Shown piece by piece: positions 15,193-25,181 of a stretch of 51,181 nt of DNA. Under the pieces are notes generated by a model. The model had not been told where the DNA came from. It did no database searches and worked only from the letters and a program-made list of their open reading frames with translations. Within the stretch, counting starts at the first letter, position 1. The number at the start of each line of letters is the position of its first letter. The position numbers were made by a program, and so were the translations under genes. The DNA is from Methanospirillaceae archaeon (lineage in GTDB: Archaea > Halobacteriota > Methanomicrobia > Methanomicrobiales > Methanospirillaceae): the NCBI GenBank assembly GCA_016926505.1, contig JAFGOM010000033.1:1-51181 (forward strand). Reading direction: 5' to 3'.

Positions 15193-16635
15193 TCATTCTT
15201 TGCCAAAGAATGTTCGCATAAAGGGATACATCTCCATGATCTGTTCGTTTGCAATCTCTTCGTACAGACGGTAGGTGATGCTTACTGCAAGTAAAAGACC
15301 GGTCCCGCTGACACTGCCGATTACACCGAACAGGTTTGCAACAACACTTAAGAGACCGATAAATGCTCCACCAATGACAGTTACACGGGGGATATACCGG
15401 TCGAGCACCTTCTCAAGGATCTTGGGACTTCTCCGGTAACCGGGAATTGACATCCCTGACATCTGGATCTGCCGTGCCACGGCCTTTGAATCAAGACCGG
15501 CGGTCTTGACCCAGAAGAGAGCAAATATGGCACACCCGACGATCATGATGATGAGATTGATGATGAGCCTGATAATTACCATCCATGCATCAGGCCCGAC
15601 AAACCCGTCAGCCCACCACATCCACTGGCTGGGCCCGTTTATCGGAGCAAGGAAGTACATGAGACCATTAATAGGGGTCTGTCCCTGGAATGCCCCAAGG
15701 ATGGTTATTCCCACATTATTCAGGAACAACCCGACCATCTGGATGTTTGCTAAAAGCACACTGACCAGGATCATCGGGAGCACACTGGCATAAATAAGTT
15801 TTACCGGGAACCTGCTCCGGGCCCCCCGTACCTGGGAATGGGCAAGGGGTATCTCGATACGGGTTGATTCAACAAAGACAATGACCAGGAATATGATGAT
15901 GGTTGTGATAAAGGCGACGATATTGGTACCGAAATACTGGAGAAAGTTCGCTGCCGGATCCATAAGAATCGCAACGAGCCTCGGGAAGAACCCAACCGGG
16001 AACCCGTCTGTAGGAGAGGCGTTCCAGCTGATAAACCCGTTTACCAGTTGCTGTGAGACCCCTGCAATGATAAAGAGACCAACTCCTGAACCGATACCCC
16101 ATTTTGTGACAACCTCATCCATGAAGACGATGAGGAGCCCCCCTACGCAGATCTGGAGAAAGATTATCAGGGTAAGGAGTACGGTACTGCCACCAAAGAA
16201 CTGGGCTGCAAGGACAGAACTCGGGAGAAGAAAACCCCCGACAATCATGGGCAGTGCCTCTATCGCAATCATGACAAATATCAGGAGTTTCTGAAGCCCC
16301 ATGTAAATGACCTGACCACGGGGTTCACTCGTATCAATCTGAAAGATATCTGCACCCTTTAAGAGCTGCAACACGATAGAAGCAGTCACAATGGGACCAA
16401 TACCAAGAGTTATGATAGATCCACTCGCACCAGCCATGAGTACACGGAAGTACTCAAAGAGATCGGTGGACTGAGGATCCAGGCCCCAGACCGGTATATT
16501 CGCTAAAAGAAAATAAACAAGCAGAATTCCAAGTGTCCACATCAGTTTTTCCTTGAAGTGGACATGACCATCAGGGGCACGGACTGCTGGCATCTTTGCC
16601 AGAAGCGGCTCCATTTTATCAAGCAGTTCTCCCAT
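15193..16635 (-). CDS. secY: SecY, protein translocase channel subunit
   Basis: A 480-residue protein with ten predicted membrane helices. The N-terminal plug region, the first-helix P-V-W-G-L-D, a conserved I-V-T-A-S-I-V-L-Q-L helix and a C-terminal cytosolic loop (G-M-S-I-P-G-Y-R-R-S-P-K) are all present. It forms the Sec61/SecY protein-conducting channel with SecE and Sec61-beta. Its position after uL15 is the conserved archaeal and bacterial arrangement. Confidence 0.95.
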   Translation of the reverse strand: MGELLDKMEPLLAKMPAVRAPDGHVHFKEKLMWTLGILLVYFLLANIPVWGLDPQSTDLFEYFRVLMAGASGSIITLGIGPIVTASIVLQLLKGADIFQIDTSEPRGQVIYMGLQKLLIFVMIAIEALPMIVGGFLLPSSVLAAQFFGGSTVLLTLIIFLQICVGGLLIVFMDEVVTKWGIGSGVGLFIIAGVSQQLVNGFISWNASPTDGFPVGFFPRLVAILMDPAANFLQYFGTNIVAFITTIIIFLVIVFVESTRIEIPLAHSQVRGARSRFPVKLIYASVLPMILVSVLLANIQMVGLFLNNVGITILGAFQGQTPINGLMYFLAPINGPSQWMWWADGFVGPDAWMVIIRLIINLIIMIVGCAIFALFWVKTAGLDSKAVARQIQMSGMSIPGYRRSPKILEKVLDRYIPRVTVIGGAFIGLLSVVANLFGVIGSVSGTGLLLAVSITYRLYEEIANEQIMEMYPFMRTFFGKE

Positions 16636-16661
16636 CGTTTCACCAGAAATAAAAAATGTGA

Positions 16662-17090
16662 TCAGGCAGCAGGTACTGCCTCTCCACCCTTAGCCTCTAT
16701 CTTTTCCACGGCCTGACTGGAGAATGCTTTTGCGGTAATGGACATCTTCCGGGTCACCTTTCCACCGCCAAGCACCTTGTCAATACCGATATCGTCCGCG
16801 TTTAGGAGAACCACACCGTCTTCCTGTCGTGCAACCCCGTCAGCGAGGAGAACCGGAACTATCTGATCGATATCTCCAACATCGAGAACCTGTTGTTTCC
16901 CTTTTGTATCATGATAGAATCCATGTTTCCCATAGACGTATCCCTGTTTGAGATAGACCCTGACAAAATGGTGTTTACAGCCACCGGAGTTGCCGCGGCC
17001 ACCCCGGTTTCCTGCACCACGACGGTTCTTGTGTGTACCACCACCACAGGTCCTTGACCCGCGGTATTTTGAGCGTTTGTTAACCGGCAT
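16662..17090 (-). CDS. rpl15: ribosomal protein uL15
   Basis: A 142-residue large-subunit protein. The Gly/Arg-rich N-terminus (S-K-Y-R-G-S-R-T-C-G-G-G-T-H-K-N-R-R-G) threads into 23S rRNA, followed by the globular L15 domain. The archaeal length is typical. It lies 26 bp upstream of secY and 5 bp after uL30. Confidence 0.93.
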   Translation of the reverse strand: MPVNKRSKYRGSRTCGGGTHKNRRGAGNRGGRGNSGGCKHHFVRVYLKQGYVYGKHGFYHDTKGKQQVLDVGDIDQIVPVLLADGVARQEDGVVLLNADDIGIDKVLGGGKVTRKMSITAKAFSSQAVEKIEAKGGEAVPAA

Positions 17091-17095
17091 TCAGA

Positions 17096-17557
17096 TTACC
17101 TCATTTTATACAGGAGATTATTGATATTCTCTCCATGATACCCAAGCGAGCCTCCCTGCTGGAACGTTCTCTTGGTAGTCTTGTGCCCTTTTCGCGGAGG
17201 ATGAAGCCGGAAGACCGGTTTGATACCAGGAATATCAGTCAGACGGGCCTGCCCGCTGGCAAGAGCCTGTGCAAATTCATCGATCCCTGAGTACTGAGAA
17301 TTCTCACTGATATATGCATCAGTGAGTTTCACGTTACCGGTAATCCGTCCCCTGTTCTCGATAATCTCCTTGAGCGTATCTGCATCCACCTCACCATATG
17401 CCACGAAATCCTTCACCTTCCGTATCATACCCATGTATGCCGGGGTATCCGGAACGAGGACACAGTGATTGACATGGTGAAGACGAAGCATCTTTAACGT
17501 ATCCTTAATTTCCCGGGGAGTTTTTACCACACCACGGATCTGAACAACCGCATACAT
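17096..17557 (-). CDS. rpl30: ribosomal protein uL30
   Basis: The protein has 153 residues; archaeal uL30 is about twice the bacterial length, as here. It starts MYAVVQIRG, with the L30 domain in the first 60 residues and the archaeal C-terminal extension (L-H-P-P-R-K-G-H). The ATG at 17557 shares a base with the uS5 stop (TGATG), which indicates coupled translation; a GTG at 17560 also opens the frame. Confidence 0.92.
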   Translation of the reverse strand: MYAVVQIRGVVKTPREIKDTLKMLRLHHVNHCVLVPDTPAYMGMIRKVKDFVAYGEVDADTLKEIIENRGRITGNVKLTDAYISENSQYSGIDEFAQALASGQARLTDIPGIKPVFRLHPPRKGHKTTKRTFQQGGSLGYHGENINNLLYKMR

Positions 17558-18174
17558 CACTCATTTCCTCCGACACGAATCATGTTGGTTGCCTTTAATG
17601 CGCTAAATATCGCTTTTGCATAGTTTATTGTAGTCCGGGTCTGTCCACGGGTCTGTGCCCAGACATCCCTGATACCTGCAAGTTCAAGCACCTTCTTCCC
17701 GATATCTCCGGTAACAAGACCGATACCCTGGGGAGCAGGCTTAAGCGTAACCTTGACACTGCCGGCTGAACCGGTAACAAGCATCGGGATGGAGTGGGGA
17801 TTATCGCACCCGCATTCCCAGCTGCCACACCCGCGTCTGACCTTTATCAGGTTCTTCTTTGCATCAAGGATAGCCTTTCTGATTGCATCGCCAACCTGGA
17901 CATCTTTTCCCTGACCAAATCCGATATATCCATCTTTGTTTCCAACGATGACAACAGCCCGAAACTTAACACGACGACCGGAGTCTGTCATACGCTGTAC
18001 CATATTGATGTCTAATACCTCATCTACCAGATCCGGAAGAAAGGTATCGACTATCTCAGGTTCTTTGATGGGTTTTCCGCTTGCAAGCACCTGATCAATG
18101 CTTGTAATATCACCGTTCTGGACCTTTTTCCCCAGACCGGTCAGCGGCACCCATGCTTCCTTTTCATATGCCAT
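17557..18174 (-). CDS. rps5: ribosomal protein uS5
   Basis: A 205-residue small-subunit protein with the double-stranded-RNA-binding-like S5 N domain ([15 protein letters not shown]) and the S5 C domain. It contributes to mRNA entry and decoding accuracy. Start ATG at 18174, one base after the uL18 stop region; its stop overlaps the uL30 start. Confidence 0.94.
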   Translation of the reverse strand: MAYEKEAWVPLTGLGKKVQNGDITSIDQVLASGKPIKEPEIVDTFLPDLVDEVLDINMVQRMTDSGRRVKFRAVVIVGNKDGYIGFGQGKDVQVGDAIRKAILDAKKNLIKVRRGCGSWECGCDNPHSIPMLVTGSAGSVKVTLKPAPQGIGLVTGDIGKKVLELAGIRDVWAQTRGQTRTTINYAKAIFSALKATNMIRVGGNE

Positions 18175-18175
18175 A

Positions 18176-18703
18176 TTACTTCAGCTCCTCCATTATTGCA
18201 TCAACGGCTGTTTCGACCTGAACCGGCAGGCTTTGAGCACGTTCCGGAGCATATGATGCGATATGTTCGCCTTTACACCGCTCATCAGAGGGAAGAACAG
18301 ATTCCCCGTGTGGTATGTTAAGGCCTGCCTCAACAGCACCCTTGAGTGCTGCAAAGACACGTGCACCCCGTGTTGCCCGGTGAAGACCAATATCAAGTAC
18401 TGCTCCATCATGCCCGGCATTTAAGGCTTTCACTGCAAAGAGCATCCCGGTAAGATACGCTGCAGGGGTGTTTGAGAGGGATCCTTCGTATCCGAATTTT
18501 CGTAACTCACTCGAGTTTGCAGCTACAAAGGTCCGGTCTCCATTCATTTCTGCAGTTACCAGCTGACAGATGATATGCCGGTTGGTCCTTCGTACTACCA
18601 TCCGTGGAACATCTGCCACAACGAGCCTGGTCCTGGCATGATAATCGGTTCTTCCTTCCCTTCTTCTGCGGAACGGAACAAAATACCTCGGTCCGGTTGC
18701 CAT
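18176..18703 (-). CDS. rpl18: ribosomal protein uL18
   Basis: A 175-residue 5S rRNA-binding protein of archaeal length. The N-terminus [16 protein letters not shown] and the core [19 protein letters not shown] are clear. With uL5 it docks 5S rRNA onto the central protuberance. Its start overlaps the stop of eL19. Confidence 0.94.
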   Translation of the reverse strand: MATGPRYFVPFRRRREGRTDYHARTRLVVADVPRMVVRRTNRHIICQLVTAEMNGDRTFVAANSSELRKFGYEGSLSNTPAAYLTGMLFAVKALNAGHDGAVLDIGLHRATRGARVFAALKGAVEAGLNIPHGESVLPSDERCKGEHIASYAPERAQSLPVQVETAVDAIMEELK

Positions 18704-19155
18704 TACTTCTCCCTCCCGATCTCAACCTGAGCTTTTAAATGGGATACCGTCCTGAACTGACCACCTGCTGACCGCCGGTAAAATGACCGGTACATGGCAG
18801 GGGTTATCTCTCCGGATACTCGCATCTCACGTAAGACTCTTCTTTGTGCACGTATTTTCCTTATCCAGCGGCGTTTCTTTGGATCCCGGGCACCTGCACA
18901 TCCCTTTTTACGGCCTGGTCCCTTACAATGACCATAACTACGCTTGGCCATCTTTTCCCTGGCACGACCACGGGAGACACCTTTCTTCTGGTGTGCTGCA
19001 ATAGCACCTTCCCCGATGAGTGTTCTGATATCTTCACGTGCAATGGCAGCAGCAATATCTTCTGACCGCTCCGGGTTTAGCCAGACCCGGTTAAGACCAC
19101 ATTTAAGAATTGAGGCAGCCAGGCGTCGTTGATTAATGAGACTATCAGTGCTCAT
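18703..19155 (-). CDS. rpl19e: ribosomal protein eL19
   Basis: A 150-residue archaeal/eukaryotic-specific large-subunit protein with the long basic helix [18 protein letters not shown] and an N-terminal L-x-x-Q-R-R-L-A-A globular part. It reaches toward the subunit interface. It lies between eL32 and uL18 as in other archaea. Confidence 0.93.
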   Translation of the reverse strand: MSTDSLINQRRLAASILKCGLNRVWLNPERSEDIAAAIAREDIRTLIGEGAIAAHQKKGVSRGRAREKMAKRSYGHCKGPGRKKGCAGARDPKKRRWIRKIRAQRRVLREMRVSGEITPAMYRSFYRRSAGGQFRTVSHLKAQVEIGREK

Positions 19156-19157
19156 GG

Positions 19158-19628
19158 TTAATCCTCCTCATCCCCGATCGTATCCTCGTCTTCGTGTCCA
19201 GGTTCCTCTGCATGGGCCGCTTTCTTCTCCTTCTTCTCCCGGACAACACGGGTCAGGTCTTTTTTGTTCAATACCCTGATACCGGCTGCCGATGCTGCGT
19301 CCTGGATGAGTATTCGTTTCCTTCCACCAACAGATGCAGCAATCCTGACCACGTGAGTAGAAGGATCAACACCGCTCAGATCATCCGGATTATACACAAG
19401 TGTCTCAAAGAACCCGGAAGGATGCATCCCCCGCACCGCAAGCGGACTCCCGTATCCCGGTGTCGGCAGGGGTCCTTTTGCCTTTTTCTGAGCTCTTTGT
19501 TTGCTCTGCAGACCCCGGGGTCTTCTCCAGGAATCCTTTATCCGCTTCTTCTTGTCTACCCCTTCGCGTTTAAACCGGGCTGATTTATTTTTTCTAACAC
19601 GGAGGAGTCTCTGTATCTCTTTTGTCAT
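19158..19628 (-). CDS. rpl32e: ribosomal protein eL32
   Basis: A 156-residue protein with the eL32 core (S-W-R-R-P-R-G-L-Q-S-K and Y-G-S-P-L-A-V-R-G-M-H-P-S-G). Its acidic tail (H-A-E-E-P-G-H-E-D-E-D-T-I-G-D-E-E-D) is longer than usual. Similar acidic ends on uS3 here suggest a lineage habit. Confidence 0.92.
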   Translation of the reverse strand: MTKEIQRLLRVRKNKSARFKREGVDKKKRIKDSWRRPRGLQSKQRAQKKAKGPLPTPGYGSPLAVRGMHPSGFFETLVYNPDDLSGVDPSTHVVRIAASVGGRKRILIQDAASAAGIRVLNKKDLTRVVREKKEKKAAHAEEPGHEDEDTIGDEED

Positions 19629-19634
19629 CTCTCC

Positions 19635-20159
19635 TCACTCCTTCTTGACGATATATATTCCATCCTGAAACACCCTGGGATCACGGTTCCGTATCCGGGT
19701 AGCCCGCTCGATATTTGCTGCAGTGGCACCAACAAGTTCCTTGTTGATACCGGTCACAACAACCTCATCATTGCCGGCCTTAACAGATGTTTCAGGAAGG
19801 ATCTTTGCATACCGCGGATGTTTCTCTCCAAGGAAGTTCACAATCTCAAGCCTTTCTCCCTGGACCTTTATCTGTACCGGAAAGTGACTGTATACAACCT
19901 TCATGGTATAGATATACCCGTTGGTCACACCGGTACACATATTAACAATATGGGATGCAAATGTCCCTATCATCGCATAGGTCTGTTTCTTGGACGAAGG
20001 CGTTGAGATTGTCACTGACTCCGGTTCTATGGAAACAGCAATTCCGGGATACCACATATCCCGCTGCAGGCTGCCTTTCGGACCGGTAACGATGATAATT
20101 GAGTTCTCCTCGGTTACGGTAACTCCGGGGGGAATGGATACTTTTCGCTCTGCGTACAT
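19635..20159 (-). CDS. rpl6: ribosomal protein uL6
   Basis: A 174-residue protein made of two repeated L6 alpha/beta domains; the archaeal start P-P-G-V-T-V-T-E and the C-terminal R-N-R-D-P-R-V-F-Q-D-G-I-Y segment are recognisable. It sits near the GTPase-associated centre of the large subunit. Confidence 0.93.
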   Translation of the reverse strand: MYAERKVSIPPGVTVTEENSIIIVTGPKGSLQRDMWYPGIAVSIEPESVTISTPSSKKQTYAMIGTFASHIVNMCTGVTNGYIYTMKVVYSHFPVQIKVQGERLEIVNFLGEKHPRYAKILPETSVKAGNDEVVVTGINKELVGATAANIERATRIRNRDPRVFQDGIYIVKKE

Positions 20160-20167
20160 CTCTTCCC

Positions 20168-20560
20168 TCAGTATACGTACCCCAGCAGTTCCCCGCCGAT
20201 GCCCATTTTACGGGCTTCCTTGTGATTCAATACTCCTTCGGATGTTGAAATGACCAGGAGTCCGATATTCTTTGACGGCAGGTACATCTGTTCCCATTCT
20301 TCCATCTCGCTCGCACGGACAGAGAACCGGGGAGTGATCACACCACATTTATTGATGGACCCTAAAAGACTGACATCATATTGTCCGCCACGTCCGTCTG
20401 TAATGAGCGTGAAATCCCTGATATACCCGGCCTCTTTCATTATCCGAAGCATCTCACCGATTAACCGGCCTGCCGGCTGGATTATACACTGGGATTTTCC
20501 GGTATCTGCCGCATTTTTGAGTGTGCTCATCGCATCTGCGACCGTATTGAGTCTTGCCAT
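20168..20560 (-). CDS. rps8: ribosomal protein uS8
   Basis: A 130-residue small-subunit primary rRNA binder. It has D-A-M-S-T-L-K-N-A at the start and the C-terminal [13 protein letters not shown] signature. It follows uS14 by 11 bp. Confidence 0.94.
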   Translation of the reverse strand: MARLNTVADAMSTLKNAADTGKSQCIIQPAGRLIGEMLRIMKEAGYIRDFTLITDGRGGQYDVSLLGSINKCGVITPRFSVRASEMEEWEQMYLPSKNIGLLVISTSEGVLNHKEARKMGIGGELLGYVY

Positions 20561-20571
20561 TCCTCTGCCTC

Positions 20572-20727
20572 CTAGTTCAGTTTCTTAAATCCCATCTTCG
20601 GAGCCCATTCCCGGAAACACTGTCTGCAGAAGTAGATATTGTATCTCCTGACAATCCCCTGTTTCCGACCGCACAACTGGCACGAGTGAGCACCGCGACC
20701 AAATACCTTTGTTCGTTCTTTTGCCAT
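20572..20727 (-). CDS. rps14: ribosomal protein uS14 (zinc-binding type)
   Basis: Read directly from the DNA: a 51-residue protein starting [16 protein letters not shown]. Two CxxC pairs (Cys16/Cys19 and Cys34/Cys37) form a zinc ribbon, and the end is [11 protein letters not shown]. The ATG overlaps the uL5 stop (TAATG), and the TAG stop lies 11 bp before uS8. It assembles into the head of the small subunit. Confidence 0.93.
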   Translation of the reverse strand: MAKERTKVFGRGAHSCQLCGRKQGIVRRYNIYFCRQCFREWAPKMGFKKLN

Positions 20728-21233
20728 TATGAGACCTCCACGCGGTATGCCTCTGCAACGAACCGTATCGCATCTTCAGGTGTGACACGCTGTTTTTGAG
20801 GCAGTTTCTTCTTCTGAATATGACGACGTGCGATCCGCTTGCCGTTCCGTTTTACCGTGACGTTGAGATCAAGACCAAAGATACCGATCTTTGGATCGTA
20901 CGACATACCCGGGTAATCGGTATGCTCCTCAATCCCGAACGAGAAGTTCCCTTCCTTATCGAACTGGTATGCAGACAGTCTTCTCTCGTTTATCTCAAGA
21001 GAGGTATCAAGAAACTTATCTGCACTCTCTCCCCTGAGTGTTACCCGGCATCCGATAGGCGCTCCTTTCCTGATGCCAAAACCGGGAACGGTCTGTTTTG
21101 CATAACTCCGAAACGGGGTTCCACCGGTTATTGCCGAGAGGATATTCTCACCGTTGACAAGTTTTTCTCCACTCTCACCAACACCCATGTGAACAACGAC
21201 CTTCTCAATAGAGATCTCACGATTCGGGTTCAT
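20727..21233 (-). CDS. rpl5: ribosomal protein uL5
   Basis: A 168-residue 5S rRNA-binding protein with the archaeal core [14 protein letters not shown] and [14 protein letters not shown]. It works with uL18 at the central protuberance. Its stop overlaps the uS14 start, and its own start overlaps the eS4 stop region. Confidence 0.94.
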   Translation of the reverse strand: MNPNREISIEKVVVHMGVGESGEKLVNGENILSAITGGTPFRSYAKQTVPGFGIRKGAPIGCRVTLRGESADKFLDTSLEINERRLSAYQFDKEGNFSFGIEEHTDYPGMSYDPKIGIFGLDLNVTVKRNGKRIARRHIQKKKLPQKQRVTPEDAIRFVAEAYRVEVS

Positions 21234-21955
21234 TCTTCAATCCCCCAGGTTTCAAGGGCAGGTTTCTCACGGCCTACCATCACCACATAGTCATCGATCG
21301 TCTCAAACGTTGTGCCCAATGATTCATTTTCCAGAATAACACGGTTAGAAACACTTCCGGGAACCGGCAGTATCTCTTTGATTCTGGCAACCACACCTGA
21401 GTGTTTTCCACCGATCACCATCGCGACATTCCCTTCCAGAAACGGGAAGTGATCAATGATTGAGTTGAAGTTGTCCTCTTTCAGAGACAAAACCACCGAA
21501 TCACGGGTTGCGTATGAAGAGTCTGCAAGGACATTGGAACCGTCACGAAGATTTAACTGGACTTTCCCCCCTTTAACAAGGGTCTTGTTGACGATCTTTG
21601 AGAGGCGGGACTGTGCTGCCGTTTCATCGATCTCGATGGTCTTGTGTCTGCCCTTCTTATCTCTGAGGATCCGGTAATATCTGCCCATCTTTGGCAGGGA
21701 TATGATATCAAATATCCCGATACCCATGGCAGGGTGCCGGCATACATGTCCGTTCACGATGACATCGCGTTGCTGCAGGATCTGTCTGACCTCTTTTTGG
21801 TTCCGTGCAAATCCCATGTGATCCCGAAGCCAGACGGCAATCGGCATGGCATTTGCGTTGTGTGGCCCTGGTGATGGTTTAATCACAAAGGTGTTGACTT
21901 TTCGTGCAATGCTCCAGGAATCAGGGGCCACATATCTCTTGAGATGATCACCCAT
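21230..21955 (-). CDS. rps4e: ribosomal protein eS4
   Basis: A 241-residue archaeal/eukaryotic protein with an S4 RNA-binding domain (about 40-95), a central domain and a C-terminal KOW motif (V-A-M-V-I-G-G-K-H-S-G). The start M-G-D-H-L-K-R-Y-V-A-P matches the family, so the ATG at 21955 is preferred over the GTG at 21964; GGTGAG lies just upstream. Confidence 0.92.
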   Translation of the reverse strand: MGDHLKRYVAPDSWSIARKVNTFVIKPSPGPHNANAMPIAVWLRDHMGFARNQKEVRQILQQRDVIVNGHVCRHPAMGIGIFDIISLPKMGRYYRILRDKKGRHKTIEIDETAAQSRLSKIVNKTLVKGGKVQLNLRDGSNVLADSSYATRDSVVLSLKEDNFNSIIDHFPFLEGNVAMVIGGKHSGVVARIKEILPVPGSVSNRVILENESLGTTFETIDDYVVMVGREKPALETWGIEE

Positions 21956-21956
21956 G

Positions 21957-22322
21957 TTACTCACCTACCAGTTTCTCTTCACGCCGCCGGTCAGAGAGGT
22001 TTAATTTTGTGATGACCACGTTGGACGGGTCGATCGGGCGGGGTACTTCTGTACCGTCTGCCTTCTTGACCGATACCCCGTCGACCACGATCTTTGTCTT
22101 CTCAACAAGGACGATATCGACAAGGCCTTCTTTACCGGCATCGTCGCCCCGGGTAACCCGTACGGTGTCTCCCTTGACTACGCGGAGGCTTCTTTTGGAG
22201 TACTTGTTTTTTAGTTCATCTGCAAGCGGTGCATGCAGGAGTGAACCCCTGAGATGAGGCGGTGCATTGTACCGTGCACGCCGCTGTTTTCTAGGCTGTT
22301 TACTTGCTATTCTGACCATCAT
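21957..22322 (-). CDS. rpl24: ribosomal protein uL24
   Basis: A 121-residue protein with a KOW domain (V-V-K-G-D-T-V-R-V-T-R-G-D-D-A-G-K-E-G) and the archaeal N-terminus S-K-Q-P-R-K-Q-R-R-A. It is an early assembly protein near the exit tunnel. Start may be the first or second of two adjacent Met codons. Confidence 0.93.
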   Translation of the reverse strand: MMVRIASKQPRKQRRARYNAPPHLRGSLLHAPLADELKNKYSKRSLRVVKGDTVRVTRGDDAGKEGLVDIVLVEKTKIVVDGVSVKKADGTEVPRPIDPSNVVITKLNLSDRRREEKLVGE

Positions 22323-22327
22323 CCCAC

Positions 22328-22726
22328 CTATACAATTGTGGTTGCCATCGAGCCGAGACGGGGATACCTGACTGCGACTTCTCGTGCAATCGGTCCTTTT
22401 ATCTCAGTTCCCCGTGGCTCGTTGCGATCATCAACAATGACAACAGCATTATCCTCAAACGAGAGCCGCATGCCATTTGGTCTTCTGATCTCTTTTTTCT
22501 GCCTGATAACAACTGCACGAACAAGTTTCCGCCGCATATCAGGGGTTCCTTTCTTTACACTCGCAATCGCGATATCACCAAGACCTAGTTTTGGCTGTCT
22601 TCTCCTGACACCATGGTAGCCGAGAACCGAGACAACCTGAACCTGGCGTGCACCGGTGTTATCAGCACAGATCATCCGTGTTCCGGTTGATAGGGCCCGT
22701 GGAACCGTAGAACCAAGACCCTTCAT
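22328..22726 (-). CDS. rpl14: ribosomal protein uL14
   Basis: A 132-residue protein. The frame opens further upstream (22780), but family members begin at M-K-G-L-G-S, and the ATG at 22726 forms an ATGA overlap with the uS17 stop. The core [13 protein letters not shown] is diagnostic. It forms part of an intersubunit bridge. Confidence 0.93.
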   Translation of the reverse strand: MKGLGSTVPRALSTGTRMICADNTGARQVQVVSVLGYHGVRRRQPKLGLGDIAIASVKKGTPDMRRKLVRAVVIRQKKEIRRPNGMRLSFEDNAVVIVDDRNEPRGTEIKGPIAREVAVRYPRLGSMATTIV

Positions 22727-23049
22727 GATTCCTGCACCTCGACAACAACAAACGTTTTCGTCTTTGAGAGCGGTCTGCACTCGGCAATCCGTACTGTATC
22801 GCCGGTATGTGCATTGATGCAGGGTGGATTGTGGGCATGTAATGTCGAACTGCGTTTCTGATACCGCTTATACTTCCTGATATAGTGCAGATAGTCACGT
22901 TTTACGACTACCGTCCCGGTCATCTTATCGCTCACGACTTTGCCGGTGATCACCTGGCCGCGCACCGGCAAGGTGCCATGAAACGGACAGTGCACGTCCT
23001 CGCACTCCTCTTTCGGGAGCGGGACGTTTAATCCTATATTTCTTGCCAT
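22723..23049 (-). CDS. rps17: ribosomal protein uS17
   Basis: A 108-residue protein of the archaeal type (N-I-G-L-N-V-P-L-P start, C-x-D-x-H-C-P-F-H-G, then the OB-fold G-K-V-V-S-D-K-M). It is a primary 16S rRNA binder. It overlaps uL14 by 4 bp and follows rnp1 by 10 bp. Confidence 0.93.
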   Translation of the reverse strand: MARNIGLNVPLPKEECEDVHCPFHGTLPVRGQVITGKVVSDKMTGTVVVKRDYLHYIRKYKRYQKRSSTLHAHNPPCINAHTGDTVRIAECRPLSKTKTFVVVEVQES

Positions 23050-23059
23050 TATTGAACCT

Positions 23060-23335
23060 CTATTTTGTTATTCGCATACTGGTCCGCCGCTGTGGGGAAA
23101 CAGCGATCAGCGATCCAAAAAACGCGACACGTGAGCCGTCCGGCAGCGTGCATGCGAATGTTGTTCCTCTCTTTTGAACCTTTACGATTCCCTTTTTCGT
23201 CCGGATGTGCAGCATATTCCGGGTCTCGTACACAACGAGCCCCTCGATGGAACACTGCGACCGGTTAAGAGCATGCAGTACCAGAACATCCAGTCCAATC
23301 AGTTCGTGAAACAGGATGTTCTGCCTGGTAATCAT
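23060..23335 (-). CDS. rnp1: RNase P protein component 1 (Rpp29/Pop4)
   Basis: A 91-residue Sm-like protein ([10 protein letters not shown] near the start, [11 protein letters not shown], and a V-Q-K-R-G-T-T-F strand). It is a subunit of archaeal RNase P, which removes tRNA 5' leaders. The ATGA overlap with uL29 couples its translation. In many archaea an eIF1 (sui1) gene lies at this junction; none is present here. Confidence 0.9.
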   Translation of the reverse strand: MITRQNILFHELIGLDVLVLHALNRSQCSIEGLVVYETRNMLHIRTKKGIVKVQKRGTTFACTLPDGSRVAFFGSLIAVSPQRRTSMRITK

Positions 23336-23538
23336 GCCCGGTTCTTCCTCTGATTCTGTTCAGTCATCAACCGTGCAATGGTGCGCCGGATCTCACCGAT
23401 CTTACCTGGATTCTCAGGGGCACCACCGGAACTGACTTTTCCACGGTACTGAATCAAGTCCATCTTTAACTTGTCAATCTGTTCAATTATCTCGACATCT
23501 GAAAGTTGTGAGACATCACGAGCCCGAAACAGTGCCAT
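23332..23538 (-). CDS. rpl29: ribosomal protein uL29
   Basis: A 68-residue two-helix protein with L-K-M-D-L-I-Q-Y-R-G-K-V-S-S-G-G-A-P-E-N-P-G-K-I, the archaeal uL29 pattern. It sits at the tunnel exit where SRP and other factors dock. It overlaps both neighbours. Confidence 0.92.
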   Translation of the reverse strand: MALFRARDVSQLSDVEIIEQIDKLKMDLIQYRGKVSSGGAPENPGKIGEIRRTIARLMTEQNQRKNRA

Positions 23539-24287
23539 TACTCTTCATCTCCAATGAGTGGTTCATCGCTAAAGATCTCATCTTCTGACATCTCATCTGC
23601 CTCAAAGATGGATTCATCGTAACCGGTTCCCGGTACGTCTTCATCCCCGATTGCGGTGACACTGATATCAACACGTTCCTTCTTCTTTGCCGGTTTTGCC
23701 GTTATCTCAAAGTGATCAGGAATAATGGCATCGGGCTGGATAATCTTGACCTGAACACCGATAAGACCCAGTTTCTTTATTGCAATGGCATACCCCTTAT
23801 CAACGATGGTGTTGACCGGGTCGCCGGCATGCTTGATGTACCCTTCGGTAAACTTCTGAACACGTCCGCGTGCCCCGGTCAGTTTCCCTGAAAGGACAAC
23901 CTCGCACCCGAGCGCCCGTGAATCCATGACACGACGAAGTGTTGATGAACCTGCTTTTCTGAAATACCATCCGCGTTCAAGTGCACTTGCAAGACGTTCT
24001 GCCATTATCTGGGCATTCAGATTTGGATTTGCTACCTGCTGAACCTCAATCTGGGGTGACTCGACACCGTAGACCGTTGCAAGATCCTGGGTCAGGGCTC
24101 TGACCACCTTACCTCCTTTCCCGATAACGATACCGGGTTTCTCGGCAAAGATAGTCACCTGGGTCCCAAGGGGAGTCCTGACGAGATCCATGCCGCCATA
24201 CCCGGCCCTTTTTAATTCCCGTGCAAAGTGCTTCTCGACCCTGACCTTGCGAACGCTTTCTGCTACAAATTTTCTCTCTACAGCCAT
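23538..24287 (-). CDS. rps3: ribosomal protein uS3
   Basis: A 249-residue protein with an N-terminal KH domain ([11 protein letters not shown]) and the S3 C-terminal domain. A long acidic tail (about 200-249) is rich in Asp and Glu. The frame opens earlier (24311), but the ATG at 24287 gives the usual M-A-V-E-R-K-F-V start and clears the uL22 stop. It lines the mRNA entry channel. Confidence 0.93.
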   Translation of the reverse strand: MAVERKFVAESVRKVRVEKHFARELKRAGYGGMDLVRTPLGTQVTIFAEKPGIVIGKGGKVVRALTQDLATVYGVESPQIEVQQVANPNLNAQIMAERLASALERGWYFRKAGSSTLRRVMDSRALGCEVVLSGKLTGARGRVQKFTEGYIKHAGDPVNTIVDKGYAIAIKKLGLIGVQVKIIQPDAIIPDHFEITAKPAKKKERVDISVTAIGDEDVPGTGYDESIFEADEMSEDEIFSDEPLIGDEE

Positions 24288-24291
24288 CAAA

Positions 24292-24753
24292 TCACTCCAT
24301 TTCAGCAACAATTATCTCGATATTTACCATCTCCCTGATCTTTGGCGTTGCACGTCCCATTGCACGGGGAAACATTGCACGTCTCTTTACTCCACGATTT
24401 GCAGATACATGGATGATCTCAAGATTTGAAAGATTAAGACCGCTGTATTCTGCATTCTTCCGGACACTGTTTATCAGACGCAGGTATACTTTCGTAGCTT
24501 TCTCCGGGTACCTGCCTGCATCCCACTTCTCGAGTCCGCGTTTATGGGCGACATTACGATTAAACCTCTTAAACGGAATCGCCTTTTTGTGGAGAAGAAC
24601 CTGTCGTAAGTATGATTCTGCCTCATCAAGGTTCTTATTCCTGATAAACGATGCAATCTCAATGGCATGCTTGGGTGATATTGGTGCCTCGTTGACCTTG
24701 GCACGGGCAATATTCTCATTGTCCATCTGTACGGAATACGCAATTTTTGCCAT
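24292..24753 (-). CDS. rpl22: ribosomal protein uL22
   Basis: A 153-residue archaeal uL22 with [17 protein letters not shown] and the beta-hairpin that reaches into the exit tunnel ([16 protein letters not shown]). The ATG at 24753 starts M-A-K-I-A-Y; the frame also opens at 24762. Confidence 0.93.
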   Translation of the reverse strand: MAKIAYSVQMDNENIARAKVNEAPISPKHAIEIASFIRNKNLDEAESYLRQVLLHKKAIPFKRFNRNVAHKRGLEKWDAGRYPEKATKVYLRLINSVRKNAEYSGLNLSNLEIIHVSANRGVKRRAMFPRAMGRATPKIREMVNIEIIVAEME

Positions 24754-24758
24754 GATAA

Positions 24759-25175
24759 TCACTTCAGAGGCACGAATTTACTCGACCGGGTAGCACCGAT
24801 ACCAGCGGAACCGTGGCTAACTCTTCTGCGGGTCGGGGCGAATTCACCAAGGAGGTGAAAGACTGCTTCAGGCTGGATGGTAACTTTGATAAACTCCTTG
24901 CCATTATGCACCTCGATCTCAGAGCCGACCATCTCAGGGAGGATGAGCATATCCCGGATGTGAGTCCTGATACGACGATCTCCACCGCTCCTGAACGTCT
25001 CGAGAAACTTCTCCTCGCTCTCCTTCCATCCCCGCTTCACTTTTCTTCTCGCTGATGCCGGCATCACCGGGATGAGATCAGAAAGGCTCATCGCCTTGAG
25101 TTCGTCAATCCGGTAGCCATGGAAGGTAAACTCTTCCTTCCGTCGTGGTAACTTCTTCTGAACTTTTTTTGCCAT
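24759..25175 (-). CDS. rps19: ribosomal protein uS19
   Basis: A 138-residue small-subunit head protein with the archaeal N-terminal extension. The signature ([16 protein letters not shown] and [10 protein letters not shown]) is clear. It begins 6 bp after the uL2 stop. Confidence 0.93.
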   Translation of the reverse strand: MAKKVQKKLPRRKEEFTFHGYRIDELKAMSLSDLIPVMPASARRKVKRGWKESEEKFLETFRSGGDRRIRTHIRDMLILPEMVGSEIEVHNGKEFIKVTIQPEAVFHLLGEFAPTRRRVSHGSAGIGATRSSKFVPLK

Positions 25176-25181
25176 CCCGGA

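Noticed and set aside
15881-16294. 137-codon plus-strand frame opposite secY
   Set aside because: SecY is unmistakable on the other strand; the frame is a shadow.
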